DNA of 64,000 bases from Camillea tinctor. Taxonomy: Eukaryota > Ascomycota > Sordariomycetes > Xylariales > Xylariaceae. Positions 22,611 to 35,038 of the stretch are shown piece by piece. The notes under the pieces are model-generated. The model did not search any database. It was given only the letters and a program-made list of their open reading frames with translations, and was not told where the DNA came from. A program made the translations under genes and the position numbers. Every line of letters starts with the position of its first letter. The stretch's first letter is position 1. The stretch lies in contig MU394108.1 of the NCBI GenBank assembly GCA_022578605.1, forward strand, positions 62,001 through 126,000, read 5' to 3'.

Positions 22611-24691
22611 CCCTTTTCTTATTTCCTTTTCTCTTTTTTTATTTTCTGCCTTTCCAGGTTTCCGTCCTGGCAGTGAGAGTTCTTACTAACTCCCAAACTG
22701 CAAGTGGTTGAACCGACCAGCTGCAGCTACGGACGACGTATTGTATTACTTACTACTCGCTCTAGGATAAATGATGCCTCATGAGTTACTGATCGCGAGT
22801 GTTGACTGAGGTTCAATACACCGCAATAACTATGGTATTTGACAGATTCGGCCGTGGTTTCGCCGCGATGCTGCCAAGAAAACCTTTTCTTTTGGCAGAT
22901 GAGTCTGCCCAGGGCTGAGCAATAACATATCTGAACATCAGTGGTATGAACTGAGGTTACATGCATGATTCATATTTGCTTTTGATGGTTTCTTGGATCA
23001 GATGCCATATTCATTAGCAAGCGGAGCATTGGGGGAGAAGACTAGATAGTGTTGCGCTGCACCGCCATCTGCAGGCTGTAACCCAGCGTTCGCATGAAAG
23101 TGAATCTGTTCCGGTTGGCTGATTCATTGGTCAATTGTTCGGTAGAGGTACTGTACGTTGGGATTGTGCCTTTCCCATGTTTCGGTCTGTGCCGTCATGG
23201 CTGTAGCAAGCTGAAAAGAAAAAAAAACAGACTTATAGCGAGATATAAGCTATTGCCGAATTGAAAAAGCTAGGACGATCACGACTGGTCGCCTTGGCTG
23301 ATATGCACTGTTCGCCCCAACCACCCTTTTCGCCTCGTACATAGATAGTAATACTTTTTACTGCGATACCGTGAAATGTTCTTCTCTACGTGTAGCAACA
23401 TTGCCCAGTGAAAAAAGCGGAGTGTGGAGATGGTGGCAGGGCTTCAGCCTATCGGTCTTGTCGGCTGGGTCCGCGGGACGAGCGGCCAGGGCGGGCATGT
23501 CTGATTCACACAGACCTGCAGGCCTACACCTTTTGGGGTTTAACGGTCCCAGTCAGTAGCCGATGTGATGTCGTCCAGACCGCATTCATACCTTACGTCC
23601 CAAATCCCACTTACACGCATAAGTACCAAGAGGCGAACCCTTACGCTACTGCACGCAGAACCCTCGACAGCTAATCAAGGCCTGAGAAGCCGTTCCCACG
23701 CACGAGACGGTCAGGCAAAGAGGAGAGAGCGCGGGTTCTAACGTGGCAGTTCGTCCGCCGTAGAGACCCGGTACCCAGAAACAAGAACGCTCCCGCCCAA
23801 GGAGAAGGCTTGAACACCTAAGCTATCGACAGTGTGCGTGCGGTTCGGGGATGACAGAAAAGGAGAAGTCGGACGACTTACTCTGGAGACGGACTATAAC
23901 GCATAGCTGCCTACATATATTGCTCTATATACGTATGTAGGGAAAATCTAGCGTACATTGATTGACATTGTTACAAATGCAGGCGAGGCATTCGCAAGCT
24001 ATCACGAGACTCCTCCGCTGAATATGCCCTGAAGTCGATCTAGTTATCACCCTCCACGTGTATGTGGTTGAGTTACAATTAGGTACACGGATCTGTCTGG
24101 TCAATTGACTGGAGGGGGGGAGGATATTTCGTTGATAGAACATTGTTCGTTTACTGATGGAACTCTCTGCACAAGTCGGGAGGTCAAGCTGCATCCATAC
24201 CTAAGACCAGTTGATCATCTGGGTCCTTCTAACCCCCCTTTCCAACCTGTTTAGTGTAGTAGTAGTAGTATATGTGTAGTGTAGGTAGGATTCCTCCATT
24301 GGCGGTCAGGAAATAATAGTCCTCGAGTTAAAAAAAAAAAAAAAAGCCAACTACACACTATAGCCCCAGTAATAATAAAAAATAAAAATAAAATAGCTGT
24401 ACCTATTTACCCCCTCTCCTTTTTCTCCTCACCGTAAATAAGTGGAAGGACCTGAGAGGGGAAAAAAAAAGGAATGGTGGAGGAAAAGAAGGAAAAGAAA
24501 CCTGATTAAACAGAAAGAGAGAAAAAAAGGGAACAGCCAACTCAACAGTACACACATTAACATACATACATACACACTATCTTTCTCCCTTTTCTTACAC
24601 CATTTCAGTAACTGACCTACTTACCACTCTCACTTTTTCCCACTCATCATCCCTCTTTTTTTTTTCTTCTTCTCTTTCCCTCTCTTATTCT

Positions 24692-24789
24692 CTTACACTC
24701 ATATACATACACATACATATATACACATATACTTACATATATACACTTACACTTACACATATACTTACACATACACTTACACATACGTA
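24692..24789. repeat. Imperfect TACA/TATACACA microsatellite block
   Basis: About 100 bases of TACACA, TACATA and CTTACA units lie in the promoter-proximal region of the VOC-domain gene. The array is degenerate, not a perfect tandem repeat. Confidence 0.8.
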
Positions 24790-25222
24790 CACGTGGAGTT
24801 CTCAGCTTCGTCATAATCAGGGAGAGGAGTATTGATACCGATCGTGAAATAAATTACCTCCCACAAATTTCCCAGTCTTTTTTTTACTCGGTACATTCAA
24901 CCCCGCGTGTGCTGTGTTGGGTGGCTGGCTGCATCTGCCTTGTGAGGCTGGTTGTCCCAATTTCCATCCATCCCATCCATCCCATTTCATCCCATCTCGT
25001 CACTTACGGCAGACATCCGTCGTCAATCACACTGGCGCACATTCTCACTGGTCCAACGGGCGCTTCGGCCACAGCCTACTTTTTCGACTCCCTGACTTAC
25101 TCCAAAACCCCGGTAATCCAACCATAAGCACAGAAGAGGACCCTCCCTCCTTTATCGCCCATCCCCTTCTCCTCTTATTAGTATAATTAATTCCGCTCGT
25201 AGAGCGCCCCCCCTTCGTCCTC

Positions 25223-27043
25223 ATGCAGGTTCTACCTTTTGTCCAAGTGCGGGACCTCGCTCCCTCAGCTTCCTTCTACTCAGCCGTCACCCAACCCCTT
25301 GGTCTGCGTTACCTGTCTGCCAGTCCTACGAACATCGTCTTTGGTGACGCTTCTTCTGGCTCCCCCGAGCCCGTCTTCGAGGTTAAAAAGAGCTCCGGAC
25401 CGCCTAGGCCCGCACGTCTGGTCCTATCCGCCCACGCGACCTCGGTTGTGTCCGCCTTCCATGCCGCTGCCTTGCGCGCGCACCCGGACTTGAAAAAGAT
25501 CCTTCCTAGTACCCCTACCGGCGGTGACGGTTGCACGGAAATCCCCGACTTCGACGGGAACGTAATGGAGGTCGTCTACGTGAACCCCCCTGACTATCCG
25601 TCGGATTACGCCGGCTCCACCGTGCGCCGCACCCAGTCCACGCCCAAGGAGGTGAGCCGTATCCTCGACTGGAACCTCGACGTGGCCACCTCGGCCCCCT
25701 CGCGGGCCGTCACTACCGTGCGCTCCTCCGCCCCATCGTCACGCACCTTAGCCGTGCGAGGCGGCAGTGGTGGTGAGGAGCCCTACTCCCAGCTTAAACG
25801 AAGCATGACGACGTCGTCGGTTGACTCGCCCGCCGCACGCGAGCGTGAGCGTGAGCGCGAGGCCGCACGGGGCAATGGAGGCGGCGGCGGCGGCATGACG
25901 TTCGGTTCTGTGCTTGCCGGTGTCGCTGCAGGTGCCCTAATGGGCGGCGCACTGACGTACACGGTGCTGCGGAAGGACCGTGACCGGCCGCCTCAGACGC
26001 AGATATACGAGGCCCCGGCGATGCCCCGGCGGAGCACGTACCACGCGGACCAGTCGTCGCGGCAAATCGAGGTCGAGCGGGCCATCGTGGACAAGACCCA
26101 GTACCCCGAGACGACGGTGCCGTCGAAGAAGTACCCGCCGTCCGCATACGGAGGCCGGTACTCGCAGGCCGGCCTACCCAAGAGCAAGACCCTCGACGAC
26201 TTCGACGACCGTGCAAGCCGCCACTACAACGGCGGCGGCTCCCGCGCGCGCACCCGCAGCGTATCCGAGGCCACCCGCCGGCCCCTCATGATCACCGACG
26301 TCGAACACCGCAGCAACGCCGGCGTTCCCGCCCCCTCCACCTCGTCCCGCCACCACCACCATCACGCCGAGGCCCCGATGCTCGTGCCCCCTGCCGCGCC
26401 CGTGCCCCCCAACAGCGAAGCCGCCCACAACGACGCCAAGCAGCAGCAGCTCGACGACGCGCGGAGCCAGGTCTCGGCCGCGTCCTCGGTCATGCCGCCG
26501 CACCTGCATAAGTTCTACCCCGAGGCCTCGTACCGGGCGCACAAGAACCTCACCAAGCAGGCCATCGCCGCGTCGGCCATGCGCAAGCCGCGCGAGCCGG
26601 TGCGTGCGCCCTCCCCGCCCCGCGCCCCCTCCGTCTACGTCGACGACGCCGGCGAGTACGAGTACCGCAGCCAGGCCGCGAGCGCAAGCGCGGGGCGGCG
26701 GCGGGCCCCGCGAGAGCCCTCGCGCACGCGCCACAGCTACCGCGAGCCCGACGCCGAGACCTACGTCTCTCGCAGCGCGGCGGACGCGGTGAGGGGGGCG
26801 GATCGGGAGAGGGAGCGGGACAGGGAACGAGAACGCGATGCGCAGAGGTCCCCCGGCAAGAGCAAGAGAGGGAGCAGGTACTCGGTCGCGACGGGGACGA
26901 CGACGCCGCGGTCGGAGGCGAGGCCCCGCCGCTCGAGCAGGAGCGTGGTCTGGGACGAGGACGACGACCGGGCGAGCGTGGCGCCGAGCGATAGTATCAG
27001 CTGTATTGGGGATAAGCAGGATAGGCGGAGGTCATATTATTAA
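25223..27043 (+). CDS. VOC/glyoxalase-like domain protein with membrane segment and disordered tail
   Basis: This is a single long frame of about 606 residues with GC-rich third positions. Residues 1 to about 130 resemble the vicinal oxygen chelate fold: the FVQVRDLAPSASFYSAV start, the LGLRYL turn, and a closing DFDGNVMEVVYVNP strand typical of these proteins. A Gly-rich hydrophobic stretch near residues 225-248 (TFGSVLAGVAAGALMGGAL then TYTVL) looks like one transmembrane or glycine-zipper helix. It is preceded by an ERERER run. The rest is basic, Ser/Arg/Pro-rich and probably disordered, with His and Arg-Glu-Arg-Asp runs. Whether the VOC domain has a metal site or enzymatic role cannot be judged. 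I do not recognise a named gene. The start is the first Met of the fold. Confidence 0.75.
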   Translation: MQVLPFVQVRDLAPSASFYSAVTQPLGLRYLSASPTNIVFGDASSGSPEPVFEVKKSSGPPRPARLVLSAHATSVVSAFHAAALRAHPDLKKILPSTPTGGDGCTEIPDFDGNVMEVVYVNPPDYPSDYAGSTVRRTQSTPKEVSRILDWNLDVATSAPSRAVTTVRSSAPSSRTLAVRGGSGGEEPYSQLKRSMTTSSVDSPAAREREREREAARGNGGGGGGMTFGSVLAGVAAGALMGGALTYTVLRKDRDRPPQTQIYEAPAMPRRSTYHADQSSRQIEVERAIVDKTQYPETTVPSKKYPPSAYGGRYSQAGLPKSKTLDDFDDRASRHYNGGGSRARTRSVSEATRRPLMITDVEHRSNAGVPAPSTSSRHHHHHAEAPMLVPPAAPVPPNSEAAHNDAKQQQLDDARSQVSAASSVMPPHLHKFYPEASYRAHKNLTKQAIAASAMRKPREPVRAPSPPRAPSVYVDDAGEYEYRSQAASASAGRRRAPREPSRTRHSYREPDAETYVSRSAADAVRGADRERERDRERERDAQRSPGKSKRGSRYSVATGTTTPRSEARPRRSSRSVVWDEDDDRASVAPSDSISCIGDKQDRRRSYY

Positions 27044-30000
27044 AGAAACGGGGTTTTTTTTCGTTTCTTCTTTTTTTCCCTCTACGTCTTTTCTTTATCT
27101 TCCCCCCCGTTTTGGTAAAAGGAAGGGAAGGGAGTATTAGGAAGGTTGGGAATATGAAATGAACAGAGAAAGAAAAAAACACCCCAGATTATGTTACGAA
27201 TGATATGAGATGAAAGGGAATGGAAATGAATGGGATGACTTTTTTCTTTTTCATTTTACGAGTATGAGAAATTTCGATGACCATGTAAATTCTTTTTTTC
27301 TAAGGAGGGAAAAGGGGTTCCATCTGTTATCACGCATGTCTGTCTGTCTGGATTTGCAGTACTGTTATTGCGGGATCCAAGAGAGGTATATTTCGGGGTT
27401 GATAGGATCTCTGCACTCACGTTACCTCCCCTTCTTCTGCTCAGATGATGTTTGGGATAGCGAAATCCCCAATTTGGGTCATTGTTGTTGGGTTTTCTGG
27501 TGATGGTATAAGAAGAGAAAAGGGGGGCCGTGGTAACAGGCGACAAAAAAGGAGATAGATATCATGACGGTACCAGCCCGAGATGACTTTTGAGAAAAAG
27601 AAAAACAGATCGATAATGACAGACAGAAAAAGGAGGGGAACTCGAATATAATAAAGTGAAGTGAAGGTGAAACAGGAAACAAACAATAGGAATGACGACA
27701 AGGAGAAGAATATTGTCTGTCTGATATTTCTTTTTTCGACCGGGGAAGGACTCTCAGAGGATCAACGGGCTTCCGCTCTGTTCCCTCTCGATCCAGCACA
27801 CAACCTCAGAATACGAAATAGCGACGGAACAACAGAGAGAGCAACCTGTATTGGCCTTTCATATTATTGGTTGCATTTCTATTTCTTCTTTTCAACCCCA
27901 CCGCGTCGTATATTTTGCATGGAAATGGGTTTACACGAGCACATATATATAAGTAGGGGAAAGAAAAACTTGGTAAATGGTTGAGTTACTGTTTCTTCAG
28001 GCTTTCATTTTCTCTTTGCTTTTCCTATTTTGCCATATTTCTTTTCCATAGGGTAAAATGGGTTTGGTTTGGTTAAGTCAGGCAGGTAGCTTTTGCTTTT
28101 ATCGTTAAGGGCAACCGCAAATAGGACATAGAGGATTTGTCTTCGCCTCAGGAAGTTGGAAAGTGATTTCTCGTAAGACAAACCTGGAGAGTTCTTCTGT
28201 TTCACATGTTTAGTTTTTATTTCTAGTAGGGAAGATATGCTTGCATACCCATCTGAAGCAGACCGTTGTTTATCCTTATGAGGAAGAAGAGCTTCTCTGG
28301 ATAGATTTTGGTATGATAGTAGATGCAACGAGATGGCTTATCCTTCCTCGAGTATTCGTGAACTATCGTAGCTTCAGGTAAGAAGTGAAGATAGATCGAT
28401 CATAAAGAGAAGAGAAAAGAAAGGAATAGGGGTATGAGTGGTCATAGGATTTACTAGTAACACAACAAGTGTAAGAACCCAACTCACGGCGCAAGAAACC
28501 GTAGTCTGTATACTAGGCGACAATTTATTACGAGATTTGCTTTCATAATGAAGTTTGAAAATTCCCTACGATGTAAAGAATCTAGCCGGTAGCACAACTA
28601 TATAGGTTATATGCCTACATAATATACCCCCTATGAGATTTGAACTTGGCTTATTAGTAAAGACATGGTCATGAGAACCTTATGCAACTAGCACCCCAAT
28701 ATGCTCCTTTTCAATCTTACGAGGCGAGCTGCCGCCCTCCTTCTGTGCCTATACCCGCTTATGTATACTACATATGTGCGAATTGCCCTCGTACAACACC
28801 ACGCAGGCTATTGGGGCGAGAGACTTGTTAGTTCCAAGAATGTTAGGTCACCACCGATGTGCAAGAGCGGTGTGTGAGAAAATTACCGTGCATGCATTTA
28901 TTCGTGTACGATAGACCACCAGGCTGGACTCTCCAACTGCAGCAGCAGATATGGTCGTTTGGGGGCCGAAATCCGGATTGCTCATGCAGCACAAGCACGG
29001 CAATCGATCCATTGAGTCCAATAGTCTGTATGGCGATATTGGTGCCCGGCTTTACGATGGTTATAGGACTCCGGCATTAACCCTCATCTAGCCTTTGTCT
29101 ACATAAGGTCGATATAGGATCGTTACGCGTAACTGGCTTCTTACGCAGGGCTGGCTACCAAACCACTTGATACCACGGCAAGGAAATGCCGGATCCTAGA
29201 TAATATGTATATTGGGTTGACAGCTGGTGAAGTTAACTCAGATAAACTATGTGTTCCCAAAAACTGAGCTGAGTATCGCCCGTGAAGTATGGGTTTACTC
29301 TATGGGTGTCAGTTTACACCAAAATGTGGGAGATGATATATATCTTGACCAATATAACATCCTACCTAGTTCTTATACATAGCATCATCGTAAAGGAAGT
29401 AGTCCACTCGTATAAACTAGCAGGATCTATGAAAAGCAGCTCTTAGTGGCTCGAGCCAGCTCTGGTCATGATCCAGGTTGGCTAGGTAGGCAAAATAATT
29501 GTATCGTTGTCTATTTTGTTTGTGTATTCCGACCTAGGGTTGTGACACCTCATGCATATCCCCTCTTCTATATAATGGAATTACCTTTCAGTCCTTGATA
29601 TATAAACGGATGTCTAAGCACCTACGGCCCTATCTTGTTATGTAATAAATAAGTAGTCGATAGTGGGAGTAAACCTCCTTTTAGCAAACTGCGGGGACAT
29701 AGGTTAGGTCTTGAAGCGGGGATTATAGTAAGTAAGTTTATAGAAGAAAACATCTCGTATAGAGCAAAATCCACTCTATACTTTCATATTATAGTCTGTG
29801 CTCTTTATATAAAATAACTGCCTATGTCTTGTCGTTAGAGATTTATCGTCTTTTATATAGCAGCCTGAAATTTGATTTATTTGTAGTCAGTTTTGGTATA
29901 TCTACGATATGAAAGTTTCCTGATAATATAAACTGTCTTGTAGCCCGGGTTTACTTGCCTCGTATAGTGAATGCTTGGATGGCTAGTATTTCATGCAAGA

Positions 30001-32332
30001 TATCCTAACGAAAGTGGTCTCTGGTATGGGATATTGGTGGGAATCCTGGAAAAAGAAGAGGTAGGATAATTATGGATAAGACGATAACTAAAGACTAAGG
30101 GACTTAGTAACGGCCCCTTCTACAGCACAACATAACATACTGTGTTTTAGTACTCGGTGATCTAAGTCTCGTCCCACATAGTTGAAGATCTTGGACTAGC
30201 TACGAACCACCAGAGGCAAGGGATTTATAATACAGAAACTGACCTGGCCCAGCATGATCTAATACAGTGTTGGTTGAAGCATTATAGCATATCAAGTTCA
30301 GATTTAGATTCACAATAGATCTTACCAGAGTGGATCTATTACCGCTGCATTCAATTCTCTCCTGCCGATAGCACGTGAATCGAGGATCTCCGGAAACTGT
30401 ATGTGAATCTAGTTGTAGAAGGGAACATGTTAGGTGGAGAAAACGGACGAGGGGTCTTTTCCCTCTAGACTAGGGACGGAGGGTGGGAATTCCTTTTTCT
30501 GTCCCCTTCACAGCAGCTAGCACTGCAAACGCGGTTAATATTTTTTCTTTCTCTATTTGTAACTCATGATTGGCAAACGTTGAAAATTCCCTCGTTCCCA
30601 TTCTCTCCGAAAATAAATAACTAATAAGGTAGTTACCTACCTAGGCAATTTTTCCTTTTCACAAATAGGTAGACAATATATTGTTTATAAAATTATGGGC
30701 GGAAACGGGAACGGGAACGGGAGTAGGAAATGGAAACAGAGATCAGGAACAAGAGGCAAGAAGAGGCGGGAGCCGGCGACTTATTGCGTGTATCACGACC
30801 GCCGGAGCCGGTAAGTCAATCGGTCTCTGCGAAGACGGGAGTAGGGGCAACTAGGTACCCCGGATTCGAATATGCCGATAACCGCACAGCTGTGTGGCAG
30901 AACCCTGCTGTCGGGAGTTGAAATTGAGGCAACTGAAACTGCGTGAGGCTGAATGAGGCAATGTGAAAAAGAAAAAAAGAAAAAAAAGAAAGACGGGATA
31001 GTAATAACAGTAATAACGCGGGTCAATTCATGTTGTATAAGTCCCCGTGATCGGAGAGCAGAGCTAGACCGAGGCCGAGGCTAAATGAGGGTAGGGCAAA
31101 AAAGACAAGGCATTTTCGGGTAGGTTATGTGTAAGAAGAAATGAAACGAAACGAAATGTGTTGTGGATTTCGTCTTTTGAGTCTTTACTTGATTTATAGA
31201 AGGCAACCAAAAGTGTGTATGTGTGTGTAATAAGTATTAACAGGTATGAGTGTGTCGTGCCAATGTGACAATGCGGACTAAAACTAAACACTATATTAGT
31301 TGTAGGTATGCGACTAGGTTATGTATGTACGGAGTATATACACTCCATCTCTGCTTGTCGAATATTACCGCATTGGTGGCTGATTTACTGGATGTGTACC
31401 TAGGTATGTATCTAGGTTAGTGGATATTACATGTTAAATGAATACCCAAAGTTCTTTTTTCTTTCTTTCTTCAATTTTTGATCTAGAAATAAGTTAAAGC
31501 TTAAAAAAGGTCGATATTTAAAAAGATGTAGCTTACATACGTGACATAACCAACTTAACCTAAGGAGAATGTTTTTTTTTCTAGGTTAGGTAGATTTATC
31601 TAATGCTCTCCCCCACCTTTATGCGGGTAATAGTGAACCTACTTGCCTTAAGAGGGAAACGAGACAAGCAGTAGGTTAGCGCATTCGTGCAGCTGATCTG
31701 TGCTGAAAACATGTACTGGAAACTTTATTCTTAAACACCAAATAGCTGGAGATAACACCCCTCAATTGGGTACCTAGTACTTTTTTGCGATTAGCCAAGG
31801 ACCCTTCTAAGCTTAGGCCTGAAAAGGTGCTGTAGACGCAGAAGCCGGGGCTCCGACTTTGCGATAGATAATACTCCATTGCAACCTAGAAAACTTATCA
31901 AATCCGTTCTTCATCGATTATCCAGATTTTGGATTTTCCTCCGCTCGTCACTTAAACTAAACCATCACATAAACCTCTTTCGCAATTGTTGCGCCCTAAC
32001 CCCTGCGATCTCTCCGACCACGCGAGACTCTTCCTCTTCGACCTCAAAGCATTCTTTGTTGACTTTTTTTTGTCTACTTTCGACTTTTATTCCAGCTGCC
32101 CCCCTGCTGTGGCCGCCCAAAATATCTCAACATATATATCGTTGTAGAAAAAAAGAAAAAGAAAAAGAAAAGAATAACCCACCTCCAGAATAATAGAGAG
32201 CTTCGTTTCGCTACACGCCCGGTCTCTCTCCCCGTCTGAACTGCGCACGGCGATACGCCTTGTCCCCTTCAAGACGTAAACCTGGCGCTTCAACCGAAAA
32301 CCTTCGGCGAAGGCCCTGCAGCTGTGGCCAAA
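27044..32332. other. Gene desert of about 5.3 kb
   Basis: No gene was recognised. AT-rich stretches dominate 28300-30600, with stops in all frames. A tRNA-like word at 28625-28694 does not fold. A GGGAAC repeat lies at 30705-30722, and CCTAGGTA motifs at 30645 and 31397. The last 450 bases form the mitoferrin promoter with GATA motifs. Confidence 0.5.
31863..31922. promoter_or_regulatory. Cluster of GATA motifs upstream of mitoferrin
   Basis: GATAGATAA lies at 31863-31871 (plus). TTATC words at 31895-31899 and 31918-31922 read GATAA on the minus strand. Two of them fit HGATAR. Iron-uptake and mitoferrin genes of filamentous ascomycetes are commonly under the GATA repressor SreA, so iron control is a reasonable inference only. 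Confidence 0.3.
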
Positions 32333-33790
32333 ATGGCCCAGCCCAATGCCGAGCCGGTCGAAGAGTACGAGTATGTAGACTACTTCCCTTATGTATTCTA
32401 TGCGAATCAACTACTAACTCCAAGATCGCTTTTACCTCTAGCTATGAAGCTCTGCCTCCCAACTTCTCGCTCACCCAGAACATGGTCGCGGGCGCTTTCG
32501 CCGGCATTGCCGTATGTCTAACTACGACCCCGACCCCGGCATTCGACAAAGAGAATGGGATGCTAATTGTGTTATAGGAGCACACCGTCATGTACCCCAT
32601 CGACGCAATTAAGGTGCGACGCCCATTCTCCCCCGACCTCCCTTCGATATAATGCTAACCGGACCACCATAGACACGCATGCAGATCATAAGTCCATCTC
32701 CCGGTTCTGTCTATAAGGGCATGATCCAGAGTACGTTGCGGATAGCTAGTGGAGAGGGTGTTTTGAAGCTATGGAGAGGCATGTCCAGTGTTGTAGTAGG
32801 AGCTGGTATGTTGTCCTTAAGCTGTTTGCTTTATTATTATTATTATTCCTGCTCACCCTTCTTAGGACCTGCACACGCTGTATACTTCGCCACATATGAA
32901 GCCGTCAAGCACCTGATGGGCGGTAACAAAGCTGGTGTACACCACCCTCTTGCCGCAGGTAGGTCAAAATAATCCTCGCATTCTATGCTTATTTCCATGC
33001 CTATATCTATACCTATGCATCTTCAGAACCTCGCAACGCTAAGATGCTTCTCTGCAGCGACTAGCGGAGCCTGCGCAACAATTGCTAGCGATGCGCTCAT
33101 GAACCCCTTTGACGGTAAGTCAGGTTCCCAAAACCAGGTGCTATTGGAACGTATATCCCCTGACATGATTGGTCAGTCATTAAGCAACGCATGCAAATTC
33201 AAAACTCAAGCAAGATGTATCGCTCCATGACCGATTGCGCAAAATACGTCTACAAAACTGAAGGCCTATCTGCTTTCTATGTTTCCTACCCGACTACCCT
33301 CTCGATGACGGTACCTTTCACCGCGCTCCAGTTCCTCGCCTACGAGTCTATATCCACCACTATGAACCCGAGCAAGATGTACGATCCTTTCACACATTGT
33401 ATGGCGGGCGCTGTAGCTGGTGGCTTTGCCGCCGCCCTGACGACACCCATGGACGTGATCAAGACTATGCTGCAGACGCGAGGAACAGCCTCGGATCCCG
33501 AGCTACGATCTGTGAATAGCTTCGTCTCTGGATGCAAGCTCTTGTATCGAAGAGAAGGGTTCGGGGGTTTCTTCAAGGGAGTTCGGCCGAGAGTGGTCAC
33601 TACAATGCCAAGTACCGCTATCTGTTGGTCGGCTTACGAGGCTTCGAAGTAAGCCACTACTTTTTTTTTTCTCTTCTTCTCCCTTCTTACTCCGAAAACG
33701 GCGCATACAAAGCGAGAAACCCATTGGCCACCATAGACACTAACAACATATCGCAGGGCATATTTTATTCGAGCCAATACGTCTGCGTGA
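32333..33790 (+). CDS. Mitoferrin, mitochondrial iron carrier (MRS3/MRS4 type)
   Basis: Mitoferrin is an inner-membrane carrier importing ferrous iron into mitochondria for heme and Fe-S synthesis. Eight exons were read: 32333-32370, 32442-32511, 32578-32613, 32673-32805, 32866-32958, 33059-33115, 33177-33648 and 33757-33790, all GT-AG and in phase, giving about 310 residues, the normal size. Three carrier repeats carry the signatures PIDAIKTRMQ, PFDVIKQRMQ and PMDVIKTMLQ. The N-terminus EEYDYEALPPNFSL and the C-terminus EASKAYFIRANTSA fit the MRS3/4 subgroup. The last intron starts GTAAGC, so its first bases complete an in-frame TAA. If it is not spliced the protein ends at EASK. GATA motifs lie about 0.4 kb upstream. 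Confidence 0.94.
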
Positions 33791-35038
33791 CCAGGATTGG
33801 TGAAAGTTAACTAAACTCCGAGGACTTTTTGGAGCCCCTTCTTTTACTCCCCCACTATCCGGGTTGCTCGCTTCCTCCGAGCCCATGACCCGAGTCCGAG
33901 AACTCCCCCGACTTGGTTTCTTGATTACATCAATGTCTGACATCAGAGCGCTATCCGGCATTCCGAACATTCCCCAGCCATCTATGTGGAAATTTCTTCA
34001 TCAAAACACCTTCCTGGATACGTAGCAATCCCACGATTCTACAAGGTTTGGTTCCCGATGCAGACCCTAGTCAAAACCCCCCAAAAAGACTCTTACGAAA
34101 AAAAAAACCAAGGAGAGGAGCTAAAACAGTTGAAATAAACGGTTTACATCTCAGTATTAATGTACATAGACTCTGAATCCAACTTGGTAATAAGTTGGAG
34201 AGATTATGGATGAAGGTCCAAGACGGATCAACTTGACGCGCAAGTGCGCGCGCGCGCACGCGAGGGTAAGGGCAAGGGTGAGGGTGAGAGGGCGTTGATT
34301 TTTTTTTATTGGCTCGTGATAACCGTTGATCAGGAAAGGTTATGACGTGCGTGAGGCAGGCTTTTGACAACACTTATGATTTGAAAGATACCTGTACAGA
34401 TACTCAACTACGGTTATGGCCTCACACAAAAAAAAAGAAAAGAAAGGAAAAAAGAAATAAAGACGAATGGCTCAGGCGATGCGAAATTTTGGAGCGTCTC
34501 TGTGGGAAAAGAACAAAACAGTCTTCTTTGCATTGTGTTGTGTGATGCTGGTTTGGTCGGTTTTTTGCACGACTGAATTAATATGGCAGGTTGCGATGGC
34601 GAATTACCCCTCAGATTAACCATACTCTTGCGGGAATTATGAGCTATGCGTTAGGTCAGAGCGCAGCTACAACGGTACGTGTCCTTTTACAGTATCGATG
34701 GTGGCTTTTGTGGTTGTACCAGAGGCATTTCGATTACACAGATATCAAGGTGGGTACGAAAATCACCACAGTCCGTTTTCTTCTTGCCTTTCCCTTGAAG
34801 GTTGTAGGTGTGTGTTGAAGTTTACAAGTAAATAAATGTTTTTCTCATTTTGCATTACCCAAATCACTAGAAACCTCCCTACCCCCTTTTCACGAGAGAA
34901 AAAAAACACATAGAATTCCTCCCTTTCCTATCCCTTTCCCTTTAATTCATACGAAGTTAACTTCCCAGATTTGCAACTAATTATCCCCTAATTAACAAGG
35001 TCTACACATACACACACACACACACACTCGCATCCCTC
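33791..35038. other. Convergent spacer, mitoferrin to secreted protein
   Basis: No gene is seen. There is a CG-alternating stretch at 34243-34261 followed by GGGTRA repeats, A-rich runs near 34428-34455, and a CA run at 35010-35026 next to the secreted-protein stop. Confidence 0.5.

Larger units (their letters stand above)
22322..25222. other. Intergenic, EMG1 to VOC-domain gene
   Basis: This holds the EMG1 3' flank with two overlapping hairpins (22563-22610), a GC-richer patch at 23420-23880 without a supported gene, CT-rich and homopolymer-rich DNA, and an AT/AC microsatellite block (24692-24789) about 0.45 kb before the next start codon. Confidence 0.5.

Noticed and set aside
26174..26734. 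186-codon minus-strand frame inside the VOC-domain gene
   Set aside because: This is a GC-rich third-position shadow, and its Gly/Arg/Val composition is typical of antisense frames.
28625..28694. tRNA-like sequence on the minus strand (GGGGTGC start, AAGTTCAAATC T-loop-like word)
   Set aside because: The acceptor, anticodon and T stems do not pair. At most it is a very decayed tRNA.
30730..30945. Possible two-exon micro-gene (27 codons to a GTAAGT donor, then an in-phase acceptor)
   Set aside because: The product would be 45 residues with no features, the branch point is poor, and short in-phase joins of this kind occur by chance.
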